Shown here: in pieces, positions 7,219 through 16,360 of the stretch
How positions within the stretch are numbered: position 1 is the first letter of the stretch
How the letters are laid out: the number at the start of each line of letters is the position of its first letter
DNA from: JADJLQ01 sp038251405
Lineage (GTDB): Bacteria; Bacteroidota; Bacteroidia; Chitinophagales; Saprospiraceae
Direction of reading: 5' to 3'
Assembly: GCA_038251405.1 (NCBI GenBank)
Contig: JBBSBH010000002.1
Span: 62,001 to 126,000, forward strand
DNA length: 64,000 bases
Program-made: the position numbers and the translations under genes
Notes under the pieces: generated by a model
Databases searched by the model: none
Told to the model about the DNA's origin: nothing
What the model saw: only the letters and a program-made list of their open reading frames with translations

Positions 7219-8472
7219 ATGAAAAGGTTATTTATTTATGTGCTTTCAATCGCCGTTATAAACGCATGCACAATCAGTAATCATGTGCAAAAAAAAATAT
7301 CTAAGCAACTCAACACGGATTACCTGGTAAAGAATGTATTGGATAGTTTCAATAAGTACGAAGCTCAAATTATCTACACCCAAATTAATCGTGATATTTA
7401 TAACAAACCTTCTTTTAAATCCTATTCTTGGAATGCACATCCAGACTACTATTTCTATCCGGCCAGCATGGTGAAAATGCCTGTAGCTTTTTTGGCAGTC
7501 GAGAAAATAAATCAACTGAGCAAGGAAAAAAAAGCTATTCACTTATTTACTCCCATGAGAACAGGAAGTGAAAGGTCACCACAAACTTCGGCGAATACAG
7601 ATTCTACCAGCGCTACTCTATTGCCGAGTGTAGGCCATTATCTAAAAAAAATATTCATAGTAAGTGATAATGATGCCTTTAACAGGCTATATGAATTCGT
7701 AGGCCAGGAAAAAATAAATGAAAGATTGCATACCCTTGATTACTTACATAGCTGTATTATACATAGATTAGATGCCCCGGAATTTGATTACGAGGCTAAT
7801 AAATACACCAATCCCATTTCACTCTACGAAGAAGATCTTAAACTCTACGACCAGCCTGAAACATTTAACGCTAAAGATGTTCGTGTTAAAGGAATATCAT
7901 CTCTGCTAAAAGGGGATGGATTTATAAAAGATGATCAGTTCATTTCGAAGCCATTTGATTTTAGTACCAAAAATTATTTTTCATTGGAAGATATGAGTCA
8001 GATGATCAGAGCGGCCATGTTCCCACAAAGTATTGAATCCAATAAAAGATTTAATATCACAGACGAGCAATGGAATTTTATCCGGATTCAAATGTCTAAG
8101 CTTCCCAGAGAAAGCAGACATCCTGTTTACGATTCCACTCATTATGATAGTTATTGTAAATATTTTATGTTTGGCGATAGTCATCAGCATATTCCGGATC
8201 ATATCAGAATATTTAATAAAGTTGGATGGGCCTATGGATATCTCACGGATGCAGCCTATATAATTGATTTAAAAAACAACCTCGAATTTATATTGACCGC
8301 TACGATTAATAGCAATACAAATAGAATTTATAACGATGGCAAATACGAATACAGTTCTATAGGTCTTCCTTTTTTAAGTAAAATTGGAAGGATCATTTAC
8401 CAATATGAATCAACCCGGAAAAAAAAATACACCCCTGATTTAACTGCGTTTAAACTGAATTACAACGAATGA
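7219..8472 (+). CDS. Class A beta-lactamase-like serine hydrolase, lipoprotein
   Basis: 417 aa protein with an N-terminal lipobox-like signal (VLSIAVINAC), so probably membrane-anchored. Active-site motifs of the serine beta-lactamase / PBP superfamily are present: S83-M-V-K86 (SxxK in YPASMVKMPVA), S149-D-N151 (SDN in FIVSDNDAFN) and KVG near residue 335 in FNKVGWAYGYLTDAAYIID, equivalent to KTG. It is longer than class A beta-lactamases (about 290 aa) and divergent, so drug hydrolysis should not be assumed; a peptidoglycan-related or esterase role is equally possible. The stop overlaps the next start (ATGA at 8469-8472). Confidence 0.75.
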   Translation: MKRLFIYVLSIAVINACTISNHVQKKISKQLNTDYLVKNVLDSFNKYEAQIIYTQINRDIYNKPSFKSYSWNAHPDYYFYPASMVKMPVAFLAVEKINQLSKEKKAIHLFTPMRTGSERSPQTSANTDSTSATLLPSVGHYLKKIFIVSDNDAFNRLYEFVGQEKINERLHTLDYLHSCIIHRLDAPEFDYEANKYTNPISLYEEDLKLYDQPETFNAKDVRVKGISSLLKGDGFIKDDQFISKPFDFSTKNYFSLEDMSQMIRAAMFPQSIESNKRFNITDEQWNFIRIQMSKLPRESRHPVYDSTHYDSYCKYFMFGDSHQHIPDHIRIFNKVGWAYGYLTDAAYIIDLKNNLEFILTATINSNTNRIYNDGKYEYSSIGLPFLSKIGRIIYQYESTRKKKYTPDLTAFKLNYNE

Positions 8473-11400
8473 AAAAACACCTGGAACAACCTGATCTATT
8501 CTCTCAAAACGATCGCAAAAAACTACGCGAAGCATTTTACACCGCGCTAAACAATCTTACTGATATTCAGCAGCAAGCCGTAGAAGACATCGAAGGTCCG
8601 GTAATGGTATTAGCAGGTCCGGGCACTGGCAAAACACAGGTTTTTGCAGCCCGATTTGGTTATATTCTTGACAAGACGGATACCAATATCAATCAAATCA
8701 TATGCCTTACCTATTCTGAGGCAGGTATACATGCCATGCGTGAGCGACTACTTCAGTTTATTGGTCCCGCAGCCCATGAAGCACATATTTTTACTTACCA
8801 TTCCTTCTGCAATAAAGTGATTCAGGAGAACCCTGAATACTTTTTTGACTTTAAAAAGTTTAAACTCGCTTCAGATCTTCAACGGTACGAACTCATTGAA
8901 GAAATATTATTAGAGTTACCAGATGATAATCGCATGAAGCGAATCATAGGTGAAAGACATTATGATATCAAAAGATTGGATCGGCAATATGAGTATATTA
9001 AAAAGGAAGAGAAAAATGTAGACGATATAATCCAGCAGACTTTAGATCATGTCGATGGCATGCATTTATTGCAAGAATATCGGTACAAAAACTCAGATAA
9101 ATTAAAAGTTGGTTATGAAGCTGACAAAGGCAAATATTGGCGCACTATAGATGCTCTCAAAACGTACCATGCGTATATAGAAAAAATGCGGGCCAATCAA
9201 TGGATTGATTATAACGATATGGTATTAGAAGTGAAAGCAGCATTTTTGCAATATCCCGATCTTCTATTGAAATACCAGGAACAATATCTTTATTTTCTGA
9301 TTGATGAATTTCAAGATACTAATGCCATACAAAACAATATCGTTTTACAACTTTGCAATTTTTGGGAACGACCCAATCTATTTATTGTGGGAGATGATGA
9401 TCAGGCGATTTATAGATTTCAGGGAGCCAGCGAGCAAAATCTAATCCAGATATTTAAGCAATATCCCTCCATACAAGTATACTGCATTACCAAAAATTTT
9501 AGATCTACTCAAAGCCTTTTGGATGCTGCCAATTACTTGATAGAAAAACTTCCAACCGGTCGCATCAAACATCAGCAACTGGAAATTCCGCAAGAGACAT
9601 TGGATAAAATAAATAAAAAACTTATTGCTGCCGACCCGGAGATCAATAGTAAACCACCTGTTTTGCGATCCTTTATCAACGCCCAGCATGAGACCTTAGC
9701 TATTTTCCAATTTATCAGGCAGAAGTTCCGCATGGATAAAGATTTGTCTGAAGTGGCGATTTTGAGTCGAAGAGCAAAATCTTTTCAAGATCTTTTATAT
9801 CTGCTGGAGCTAGACGGCATTCCAGTTAATCTCAGAGTAGGAAAAGATATTCTGGAGCAGCCATTTGTAAGGCATTTTCTTATGTTACTAAGATATCTCC
9901 ATACTGAATTTGAAGAGTTACACAGTGGTGAACATATTTTGATTCAATTAATGTATTTACCTTATTGGGGATTGGAAGAAGATGATGTAGCTATGATCGC
10001 TTTCCTCGAAAGAAAAGTGCGCGATCGAAAAGAAATAACACAAAAAATCTTAAACAACGCTTCCTGGCCAGATGCAAAATTTAAGAATCGTAAAAAAATG
10101 GAAGACTTTATTCACCATACGAAAGAATGGAAAAAAGAGCTGCCCCCTGCAAAAACTTTAGTTACCATTATTGAAGACATTTTCCGCAAATCAGGCATGC
10201 TGCAATGGGCTCTTCAATCAACAGAAAGCACTTGGCACTTACGGTGCATTAATACTTTGTTTCAGCATATTCGCGCAGCAAGTGTGCACAAGCCCAATAT
10301 AACACTTTCACAATATCTGGAGGAACTGGCCAAGATGGAAACATTCGAAATTACTATCCCTATTGAAGCAGGCTATACTTCGGCAAACGGCGTAAATATT
10401 ATTAGTGCTCACGGTGCAAAAGGCCAGGAATTTGAATCCGTATGGGTAATGCATGCGCTGAAAAACGAATGGGAAGCTTTTGGATCAATGGACTCCACGG
10501 CATATAAACTTCCTGAGCATATTACCCAAATAGAACAGACAAAACAAAACAAACCTTTTGATGAAAGAAGGCTGTTTTATGTAGCTATGACACGGGCAAA
10601 AAAAGAGTTGGTGATATCCTGGCCCCAGCAAGTAGAAGAAGCTTCAGATAAAGTGCTCTATCCTTCAGAATTTGTAGAAGATGTAAAGTCATACCTGGAA
10701 CTTGATGTGCAAACTGAAACTATCGATGAAAAAATGCTCCTCGAAAAAATGCTTTTGATTCAGCATAAGAAAACCACCCCACCCCAACTGATCAATCATC
10801 AATTAATAGATGAATTCCTGGTAAATTATTCAATGAGTGCTACTGATCTAAACTCATATCTCGATTGCCCCATAAAGTTTTACTTTCAGGAAATTCTTAG
10901 AGTTCCGAGAGCAGATAATGCACATCTTGGTTTGGGAACTAGTCTACATCAGGCGTTACACGAATATTTTCATCAGGCGTTAAAAAATAAATCTTTTGAT
11001 CCAGAATACCTCGTTGAGTTTTTCATACATGCTTTGAAGCGAAATGAATGGTATTTCACCATCGACGAATTCAATGGCTTGGTTCGAAAATTTTCTAAAC
11101 AATTACCCCGGTTTTTGGAACAAAACAAAAGTCTTTGGCAAGATGTAAATTCGTTTAAGCTGGAATACTTTATCGGAAATGTGCATCTGGAAGGAATACC
11201 GTTGCATGGAAAGATAGATCAGGTGCTTAGCTATGGAGAACAATCCATTATCCTCGATTTTAAATCAGGCCAGGGTGACAGTAGCGGGTCCAGTAAAAAA
11301 CTTCCGCCTCTTGCCGGCAATTCAAAAACTGGGGGTGATTATTGGAGACAAAGTTTGTTTTACAAAATCTTGCTGGACTTAGACAAATCATATTCCTGGC

Positions 11401-11645
11401 GAGCACAATCAGCTCAGGTACTTTTTTTACAAACAGACAAACTTGATCCTGAAAAATTCACAACCCGGAAATATGATTTTACACAAAAAGATCTATTACA
11501 TATGTTCGGCTTGATCCAAAGTACATACTCCAAAATCAAAAATCACGAATTTGAAATTGGTTGTAATAAGGATGATTGTGAATGGTGCAATTTTGTGGTA
11601 GAGCGTGAAGTGACTAGAACGACTGATACTAAAATCACAGATTAA
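8469..11645 (+). CDS. UvrD/Rep-type helicase with C-terminal PD-(D/E)XK nuclease (AddB-like)
   Basis: 1058 aa ATP-dependent DNA helicase-nuclease of the recombination-repair type. The N-terminal superfamily 1 helicase has Walker A AGPGTGKTQ (about 48-56), IDEFQDT (about 278-284), VGDDDQAIYRFQGA, ITKNFRST and YVAMTRAKKEL. The C-terminal nuclease contains GTSLHQALHEYF, GKIDQVL and ILDFKSGQ (D-x-K). Four cysteines, one in LDCPIKFYF (near 799) and three in GCNKDDCEWC (near 1031), are placed as in the Fe-S-stapled nuclease domain of AddB/Cas4 proteins. It overlaps the upstream hydrolase gene by 4 nt. No AddA partner is visible, so it may act alone. Confidence 0.88.
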   Translation: MKKHLEQPDLFSQNDRKKLREAFYTALNNLTDIQQQAVEDIEGPVMVLAGPGTGKTQVFAARFGYILDKTDTNINQIICLTYSEAGIHAMRERLLQFIGPAAHEAHIFTYHSFCNKVIQENPEYFFDFKKFKLASDLQRYELIEEILLELPDDNRMKRIIGERHYDIKRLDRQYEYIKKEEKNVDDIIQQTLDHVDGMHLLQEYRYKNSDKLKVGYEADKGKYWRTIDALKTYHAYIEKMRANQWIDYNDMVLEVKAAFLQYPDLLLKYQEQYLYFLIDEFQDTNAIQNNIVLQLCNFWERPNLFIVGDDDQAIYRFQGASEQNLIQIFKQYPSIQVYCITKNFRSTQSLLDAANYLIEKLPTGRIKHQQLEIPQETLDKINKKLIAADPEINSKPPVLRSFINAQHETLAIFQFIRQKFRMDKDLSEVAILSRRAKSFQDLLYLLELDGIPVNLRVGKDILEQPFVRHFLMLLRYLHTEFEELHSGEHILIQLMYLPYWGLEEDDVAMIAFLERKVRDRKEITQKILNNASWPDAKFKNRKKMEDFIHHTKEWKKELPPAKTLVTIIEDIFRKSGMLQWALQSTESTWHLRCINTLFQHIRAASVHKPNITLSQYLEELAKMETFEITIPIEAGYTSANGVNIISAHGAKGQEFESVWVMHALKNEWEAFGSMDSTAYKLPEHITQIEQTKQNKPFDERRLFYVAMTRAKKELVISWPQQVEEASDKVLYPSEFVEDVKSYLELDVQTETIDEKMLLEKMLLIQHKKTTPPQLINHQLIDEFLVNYSMSATDLNSYLDCPIKFYFQEILRVPRADNAHLGLGTSLHQALHEYFHQALKNKSFDPEYLVEFFIHALKRNEWYFTIDEFNGLVRKFSKQLPRFLEQNKSLWQDVNSFKLEYFIGNVHLEGIPLHGKIDQVLSYGEQSIILDFKSGQGDSSGSSKKLPPLAGNSKTGGDYWRQSLFYKILLDLDKSYSWRAQSAQVLFLQTDKLDPEKFTTRKYDFTQKDLLHMFGLIQSTYSKIKNHEFEIGCNKDDCEWCNFVVEREVTRTTDTKITD

Positions 11646-11810
11646 TTGTTTTATGACAAAAATGAGAATCATTTATAAGGAGTTAAACCTGGCTTCATTA
11701 ACTCAATACCTAAAGTGGTGAAAACATTTTTTTCAAAACTTATATTTCCAGAGAAAAGAGAAAATTATTTCTACTTTTAGTAAACAATAAATGATTAACA
11801 AGGCTCTCAG

Positions 11811-12452
11811 ATGAAGTACCGTTTCCTTATTTTCAGTATACTCCTGGTTATTGCTTGCGCGGTAAAGCCTCCCAAAGAAAATGGTAGATTCAACAAACCC
11901 GATTTAGTAGAATTAACATCATTGGGTCCTGGCTTCAAACTAGACATTCGATATGCCACAGCTAATAATTTAGCAGGCAGGCCAGTATATACCGAAGCAC
12001 GTGCATTTTTACAAAGAGAAGCCGCTGTAGAATTAGTAAGCGTCAATCAGGAATTACATGCGCTGGGGTATGGGTTACTTATATTTGATGGCTATCGTCC
12101 ATGGTCTGTTACAAAACTATTTTGGGATATTACCCATGGAGAACAACATAAGTTTGTAGCAGATCCCAAAAAAGGATCGCGACATAATAGAGGTTGCGCG
12201 GTAGATCTAAGTTTATATGACCTCGCTACGGGTAAAGAAGTAGAAATGCCTGGTGTCTATGATGAAATGTCTGAGCGATCATACCCACAATACACAGGTG
12301 GCACTGATCAAGAACGAAATATGCGTGACCTTCTGCGAGAGCATATGGAGGCTCATCATTTTACAGTGTATGAATTTGAGTGGTGGCATTTCGATTTTAA
12401 TGATTGGAGATCGTACCCTATCTCCAATATTTCTTTTAGTGAAATAAATTGA
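11811..12452 (+). CDS. ddpX: D-alanyl-D-alanine dipeptidase (VanX/DdpX family)
   Basis: Zinc dipeptidase that splits D-Ala-D-Ala, used in cell-wall dipeptide recycling or, in VanX, glycopeptide resistance. The 213 aa protein has a lipoprotein-like N-terminus (ILLVIACAV), suggesting an envelope location. Catalytic motifs are DGYRPWSV (the conserved Arg), SRHNRGCAVDLSL (zinc His and Asp) and FEWWHFDF (catalytic Glu and zinc His), the VanX signature set. No vanH, vanA or van regulator genes are near, so wall turnover is more likely than resistance. Confidence 0.9.
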   Translation: MKYRFLIFSILLVIACAVKPPKENGRFNKPDLVELTSLGPGFKLDIRYATANNLAGRPVYTEARAFLQREAAVELVSVNQELHALGYGLLIFDGYRPWSVTKLFWDITHGEQHKFVADPKKGSRHNRGCAVDLSLYDLATGKEVEMPGVYDEMSERSYPQYTGGTDQERNMRDLLREHMEAHHFTVYEFEWWHFDFNDWRSYPISNISFSEIN

Positions 12453-12532
12453 AATATTTGTACAAGAATGTTGCAGGCTACCTCTATATTTTTAATTCCA
12501 TGAATAGAATTTATCGAAGCCGCATATCACCT

Positions 12533-12692
12533 AACTATTTGCAACTAAGCTTTACCCAATCGCCCTAGGTTCTGATCCCCGACCTATTTGTAACTAAACT
12601 CTGCCATACCCGATTTAGGTGCAGAGCACCGACCTATTTGTAACTAAACACTACCATACCTGATTTAGGTGCAGAGAACCAACCTATTTGTA
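12533..12692. repeat. 50 bp tandem repeat, about 3.2 units
   Basis: Units begin ACCTATTTGTAACTAAAC at 12582 and 12632, with a partial unit at 12682 and a more diverged unit starting near 12533 (AACTATTTGCAACTAAGC). The period is 50 bases (49 between the first two units). In the 12582 unit, CTCTGC and GCAGAG can form a stem; later units keep GCAGAG but lose the partner. The repeat fills the gap between ddpX and the convergent DUF962 gene and is not coding. Confidence 0.85.
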
Positions 12693-12728
12693 TATTCAAG
12701 GAGCTTTGTCCCGAAAATTATTAATCAT

Positions 12729-13199
12729 TCAATACTGAATACCCACTTTCTTAAAAATAAAATGCATCAACCAAGCCGGCCCAATCAATAAAAATTGGAG
12801 ATCATCCATAAAAGAAGGCTTTTTCCCTTCAATTTTATGGCCTATAAACTGGCCTATCCAGGCAACTACAAATACACTGATCGAAAACAAGGCGAGCCGG
12901 GAATAAGAGCCATCCATGGCAGCTAGTATTTTTTGATTGGCATACAATACCAATAAGGCAACTACTACGAATCCCAAAAACATGGGTATTGACAATCGCA
13001 AATAATAAAGCAATGCCCCAATCAATACCAAGGCTGCCCAATTAAGCATAAAATCACGTTCCACAAAGAATGGAATACATTTTAATAACCCTATCAAACT
13101 AAACAAAATGGCCGGCACACATACCCAATGAATCAATTTATTGGTAGGATTCAGATGGCTTTCACCGTATTTGTCCAGTAATTTTTGAATTTCAATCAT
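12729..13199 (-). CDS. DUF962 / Mpo1-like membrane protein
   Basis: 156 aa membrane protein of the YGL010w/Mpo1 family. In yeast, Mpo1 is an Fe(II)-dependent dioxygenase that shortens 2-hydroxy fatty acids by alpha-oxidation. The family motifs are clear: YGESHLNPTNKLIHWVCVP at the start and GQFIGHKIEGKKPSFMDDLQFLLIGPAWL near the end, with the conserved histidines, and four hydrophobic segments between. A TAATTTTG -7 box on the minus strand (plus-strand 13230-13237) and a long inverted repeat lie in the gap shared with the divergent GH172 gene. Confidence 0.88.
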   Translation of the reverse strand: MIEIQKLLDKYGESHLNPTNKLIHWVCVPAILFSLIGLLKCIPFFVERDFMLNWAALVLIGALLYYLRLSIPMFLGFVVVALLVLYANQKILAAMDGSYSRLALFSISVFVVAWIGQFIGHKIEGKKPSFMDDLQFLLIGPAWLMHFIFKKVGIQY

Positions 13200-13207
13200 A
13201 ATTTTCA

Positions 13208-13252
13208 GATTAAGTTAGATCCAATTTTACAAAATTATTTTCTAACTTGATC
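13208..13252. promoter_or_regulatory. Inverted repeat in divergent promoter region
   Basis: GATTAAGTTAGA (13208-13219) and TCTAACTTGATC (13241-13252) are inverted copies matching at 11 of 12 positions, separated by 21 bases. Between them lies CAAAATTA (13230-13237), a TAATTTTG -7 box for the minus-strand DUF962 gene. The site sits between divergent genes and could bind a dimeric regulator controlling one or both. No regulator gene is adjacent. Confidence 0.45.
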
Positions 13253-13273
13253 CTATTCTTTAAAAAAATAAAT

Positions 13274-14431
13274 ATGAAAAAAATCTTACTACTGGCATTA
13301 ATTCTAAGCCATATCACAGTTTCCGCTCAAACTAAATTTGATGGTATCGGTGTGAACATGGGTAACCTCTACAAACTATCCGATGCCAAATCAAGATCGA
13401 TCAGTCCTGAAAATTTTACCGGAGAAAAAGGCAAAGCTGGTATGGCTACTCAAGGCACAGGAACCAATGCTGCGCGAGATCTGGGTCAGGGATGGAAACT
13501 AAGCCCCAGTGTAAAAATAGCCTCAAAGACCACTTTTACATTAGCCGAGATTACCGGCCCCGGATCTGTGCAACATATCTGGATGACCCCAACCGGTAAC
13601 TGGCGTTTTTCGATCCTTCGCTTTTATTGGGATGATGAAACGGAGCCTTCTGTAGAAGTACCGGTCGGAGATTTTTTTGGAATGGGCTGGTGTAAGTATG
13701 CGCCTCTCTCTTCTTTAGCGGTGACTGTTAATCCTGGAAGTGCGTTCAATTGTTATTGGCCTATGCCATTCAGAAAAAAATGCAAAATTACTATGGAAAA
13801 TATAGACGAAAAAGATATGACCCTGTACTACCAGGTAGATTATATACTCACCGATGTTGCCCCCGATGCCGCTTATTTTCATGCCCAGTTCAGGCGCACT
13901 AATCGGTTGCCTTACAAGCAAGTATATACCCTCGTAGATGGTATCAAAGGTAAAGGCCACTATGTGGGTACGTATATGGCCTACGGGTCATTGGACAATG
14001 GTTGGTGGGGCGAAGGCGAGATCAAATTTTTCATGGACGGAGACTTTCAATTCCCCACCATCGCTGGTACGGGCACAGAAGATTATTTTTGTGGATCCTA
14101 TGATTTTGATACCCGCACCAAAAATGCAAGTGGCGTAGAAACTACTGACTACACCATATTCAATACGCCGTATGCAGGGCTACATCAGGTGATCAAAGGA
14201 GATGGACATTACCAGGTCACTCAGCGCTTTGGTTTATATCGATGGCATATCACAGATCCGATCCGTTTTGAAAAAGATCTGAAAGTGACTATCCAGGCAT
14301 TAGGTTGGCGCAATGATGGCCGGTACCTGCCTTTACAGGATGATATCGCCAGTACTGTATTTTGGTATCAGGCGGAACCGCATGTAAAATTTCCTGGTTT
14401 GCCCGAGAAGGATTTACTGGAGGTAAAGTAG
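13274..14431 (+). CDS. GH172 (DUF2961) family secreted glycosidase
   Basis: Secreted protein of 385 aa with a signal peptide (MKKILLLALILSHITVSAQ; start ATG 13274 rather than 13247). DUF2961 proteins are now classed as glycoside hydrolase family 172, with known members acting on fructofuranosides, difructose anhydride and D-arabinofuranosides. Recognisable motifs are GPGSVQHIWMT, RFYWDDETEPSVEVPVGDFFGMGW and GTGTEDYFCGSYDF, the last containing the conserved acidic pair. The substrate cannot be predicted here, as no SusCD pair or sugar regulator is adjacent. Confidence 0.85.
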   Translation: MKKILLLALILSHITVSAQTKFDGIGVNMGNLYKLSDAKSRSISPENFTGEKGKAGMATQGTGTNAARDLGQGWKLSPSVKIASKTTFTLAEITGPGSVQHIWMTPTGNWRFSILRFYWDDETEPSVEVPVGDFFGMGWCKYAPLSSLAVTVNPGSAFNCYWPMPFRKKCKITMENIDEKDMTLYYQVDYILTDVAPDAAYFHAQFRRTNRLPYKQVYTLVDGIKGKGHYVGTYMAYGSLDNGWWGEGEIKFFMDGDFQFPTIAGTGTEDYFCGSYDFDTRTKNASGVETTDYTIFNTPYAGLHQVIKGDGHYQVTQRFGLYRWHITDPIRFEKDLKVTIQALGWRNDGRYLPLQDDIASTVFWYQAEPHVKFPGLPEKDLLEVK

Positions 14432-14459
14432 GTCGACCCAAAACTATTTTTGAATGGTA

Positions 14460-14819
14460 TCATTTAAAGACCTTTCGTACGACCAATACCTCATCATTAG
14501 AAAATTCCATCCAGCCAAAATCATAAACGTAGTTCATCATTTTGCCCTTGGAATTGATGTGATGATGGGTATGATATTTCCAATGAAACTTTTTTTCTTC
14601 CAGCAAGATCCGTTTCACTTTCTTTTGAATACCCGTTTTACCCATTAACTCTAATAATATTGATCGGTTCCTATGTAAATGCCTATCGATAGCAGTGGCC
14701 GACTTTTTAGTAACACTTCTTAATTGAATATGATAAAAATTTTTACAATTTAAGCTGCAAAAAAGTTTATCCGATCTGCCCTGAATCGAAACTTTGCAAA
14801 TTTTACATCTTCTCATCAT
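14460..14819 (-). CDS. Small zinc-ribbon protein, Bacteroidota family
   Basis: 119 aa protein with an N-terminal four-cysteine cluster, CKIC (residues 5-8) and CSLNC (21-25), in the context GRSDKLFCSLNCKNFYH. The remainder is basic and ends with a short aromatic segment (YVYDFGWMEF). Many Bacteroidota genomes encode similar proteins with a 'GRSDKKFCS.QCRNNYHN' opening, often near mobile elements. A nucleic-acid-binding role is plausible but unproven. It converges with the GH172 gene and sits next to the degraded recombinase. Confidence 0.65.
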   Translation of the reverse strand: MMRRCKICKVSIQGRSDKLFCSLNCKNFYHIQLRSVTKKSATAIDRHLHRNRSILLELMGKTGIQKKVKRILLEEKKFHWKYHTHHHINSKGKMMNYVYDFGWMEFSNDEVLVVRKVFK

Positions 14820-14990
14820 ATAATAAATTTATTAAACCGATTAAATTTCATAACTCAATGATTATACAAATTTAAAGGTTTTTCTAAAGATTTATAACGG
14901 TTAATAAACATCTACAAACGAATATAAATGATTATTGTAGAGTAAATACAAAAAATCCTTATTTATTTGCTCAAAATATTTTGAATTAAT

Positions 14991-15636
14991 ATGGATTCGA
15001 TTATCATCTATGCACCTGCGCCTCGGAGCCAACGTTTTAAGCTTTTTATCCCATATGTGATGAAGTCCGAGCGTGAATGGCTAAAAGCTCAAAATTCGGC
15101 TTTTTATCATCCCACTCAAAAACTTTGGAGAATAGTAAATACTTCTGAGAATAAAAAATTGATAGTGCAGGCCATCGAATCTCTGAAGCTATCATCCTGA
15201 GAATCAGTGATATTCATAGCGATCAGGGCAATATATTTGTAAAAGATTCCAAAGGTAAAAAAGATAGAAATATGGTGCTTTCGCCAATAATAGTGAAAGT
15301 GCTAAGAGCCTATTTAAAAAGCATAAGCCATCTTATTGGCTATTTGAAGGCCAGGATGGTGGACAATATTCGACCAAAAGCATTCAACTCATTTTGCGGA
15401 AATCTATAGAAATTTCAAAGGTAAATCCCTGGGGCACAGTGCATACACTTCGACTTAGCTTTGCCACTCATTTATTGCAGGAAGGTGTAAATCTGAGAAT
15501 TATACAGAGCATGCTTGGTCATAGCAGCAGTAAAACCACAGAGATTTATACACATGTGTTGAGTATCAATAATAAGAATATAAAAAGTCCGCTAGACTTC
15601 TTAGAAAATTTGAATATTTTTGATAATCATTGAGTG
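14991..15636 (+). pseudogene. Degraded tyrosine recombinase/integrase
   Basis: Pieces of one site-specific recombinase are spread over different frames. 14991-15200 encodes the small N-terminal domain (RFKLFIPYVMKSEREWLK, FYHPTQKLWRIVN). From about 15185, another frame reads LRISDIHSDQGNIFVKDSKGKKDR, the start of the catalytic domain. From about 15325, a third frame ends with HTLRLSFATHLLQEG, MLGHSSSKTTEIYTHV (HxLR, GH and catalytic Tyr). The core-binding domain and the first catalytic Arg region are deleted. It is non-functional and marks the left side of an accessory region. Confidence 0.88.
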
Positions 15637-15739
15637 ATCCCTGGACTTTATAGTCATAGTTAATAAGAATATAGACGAAACTAGGCTAAATAGCAGGGGA
15701 ACACTAATGCTATGCGTCAGCTTAAAAGACACAATCGTA

Positions 15740-16321
15740 ATGAAAAACAAATTTGTAGAATATTTTTCTAGAATATCACCTCTTACAAAGGAAGAGGCAA
15801 AAGGTATTGAAGATGGTATGTGCATTAAAACCTTCAAGAAAGGAACTTTTTTGCTAAAGGAAGGGCAACAATCAATAGATACTTACTTTATTCTGGAAGG
15901 ATGCATCAGGGAGTTTGTAGTAATGGATGGAGAAGAGAAAACAACTAATTTTTTCACAGAGGGACAATGGGTAATTTCACTAAACAACTTTGGTCCCCGA
16001 AGCCCAGCATCAAATAATCTGATCTGTGTTGAGGACACAACAGTCAGTGTTGGAAATGAAAAATCGGCTCAGGAAATGTTCAAAAAGTTCCCAAGATTTG
16101 AAACTATATCACGAGCGGTAATGGAATCATTTTTTACAGAGCAAAAGAAGTTACTGACTTCCTTCTTGACTGACTCTCCCGAACAACGCTACTTGCTTCT
16201 ATTGAATTCACGACCCGACTTATTTCAAAGAATTCCTCAATATCAAATTGCAAGTTATATTGGTGTAAAGGCTGAATCATTGAGCAGAATCAGAAAAAGA
16301 GTTCTTGATAAACTCAAGTAA
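15740..16321 (+). CDS. Crp/Fnr family transcriptional regulator
   Basis: 193 aa regulator with an N-terminal cyclic-nucleotide-binding-like beta-barrel (FKKGTFLLKEGQQSIDTYFILEGCIREFVV) and a C-terminal winged-helix segment (QYQIASYIGVKAESLSRIRKRVL). Start ATG 15740 gives the usual family N-terminus; an in-frame ATG exists at 15707. This Bacteroidota subgroup usually lacks the residues that bind cAMP, so the ligand is unknown. It converges with a DUF6326 membrane gene. Regulators of this type often sit next to single membrane or redox genes, as two others do in this window. Confidence 0.88.
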   Translation: MKNKFVEYFSRISPLTKEEAKGIEDGMCIKTFKKGTFLLKEGQQSIDTYFILEGCIREFVVMDGEEKTTNFFTEGQWVISLNNFGPRSPASNNLICVEDTTVSVGNEKSAQEMFKKFPRFETISRAVMESFFTEQKKLLTSFLTDSPEQRYLLLLNSRPDLFQRIPQYQIASYIGVKAESLSRIRKRVLDKLK

Positions 16322-16360
16322 CTCTTTTTCTGTTGGTTTAATAAATTAAATCGAAATAGT

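Noticed and set aside
8469..11645. Anti-phage Gabija or Cas4-type system
   Set aside because: The domain order fits AddB-like or PcrA-nuclease repair enzymes, and no OLD-family GajA or cas genes are adjacent.
11811..12452. Vancomycin resistance cluster
   Set aside because: Only the VanX-like dipeptidase is present; vanH, vanA, vanR and vanS are absent, and DdpX proteins serve normal wall recycling.
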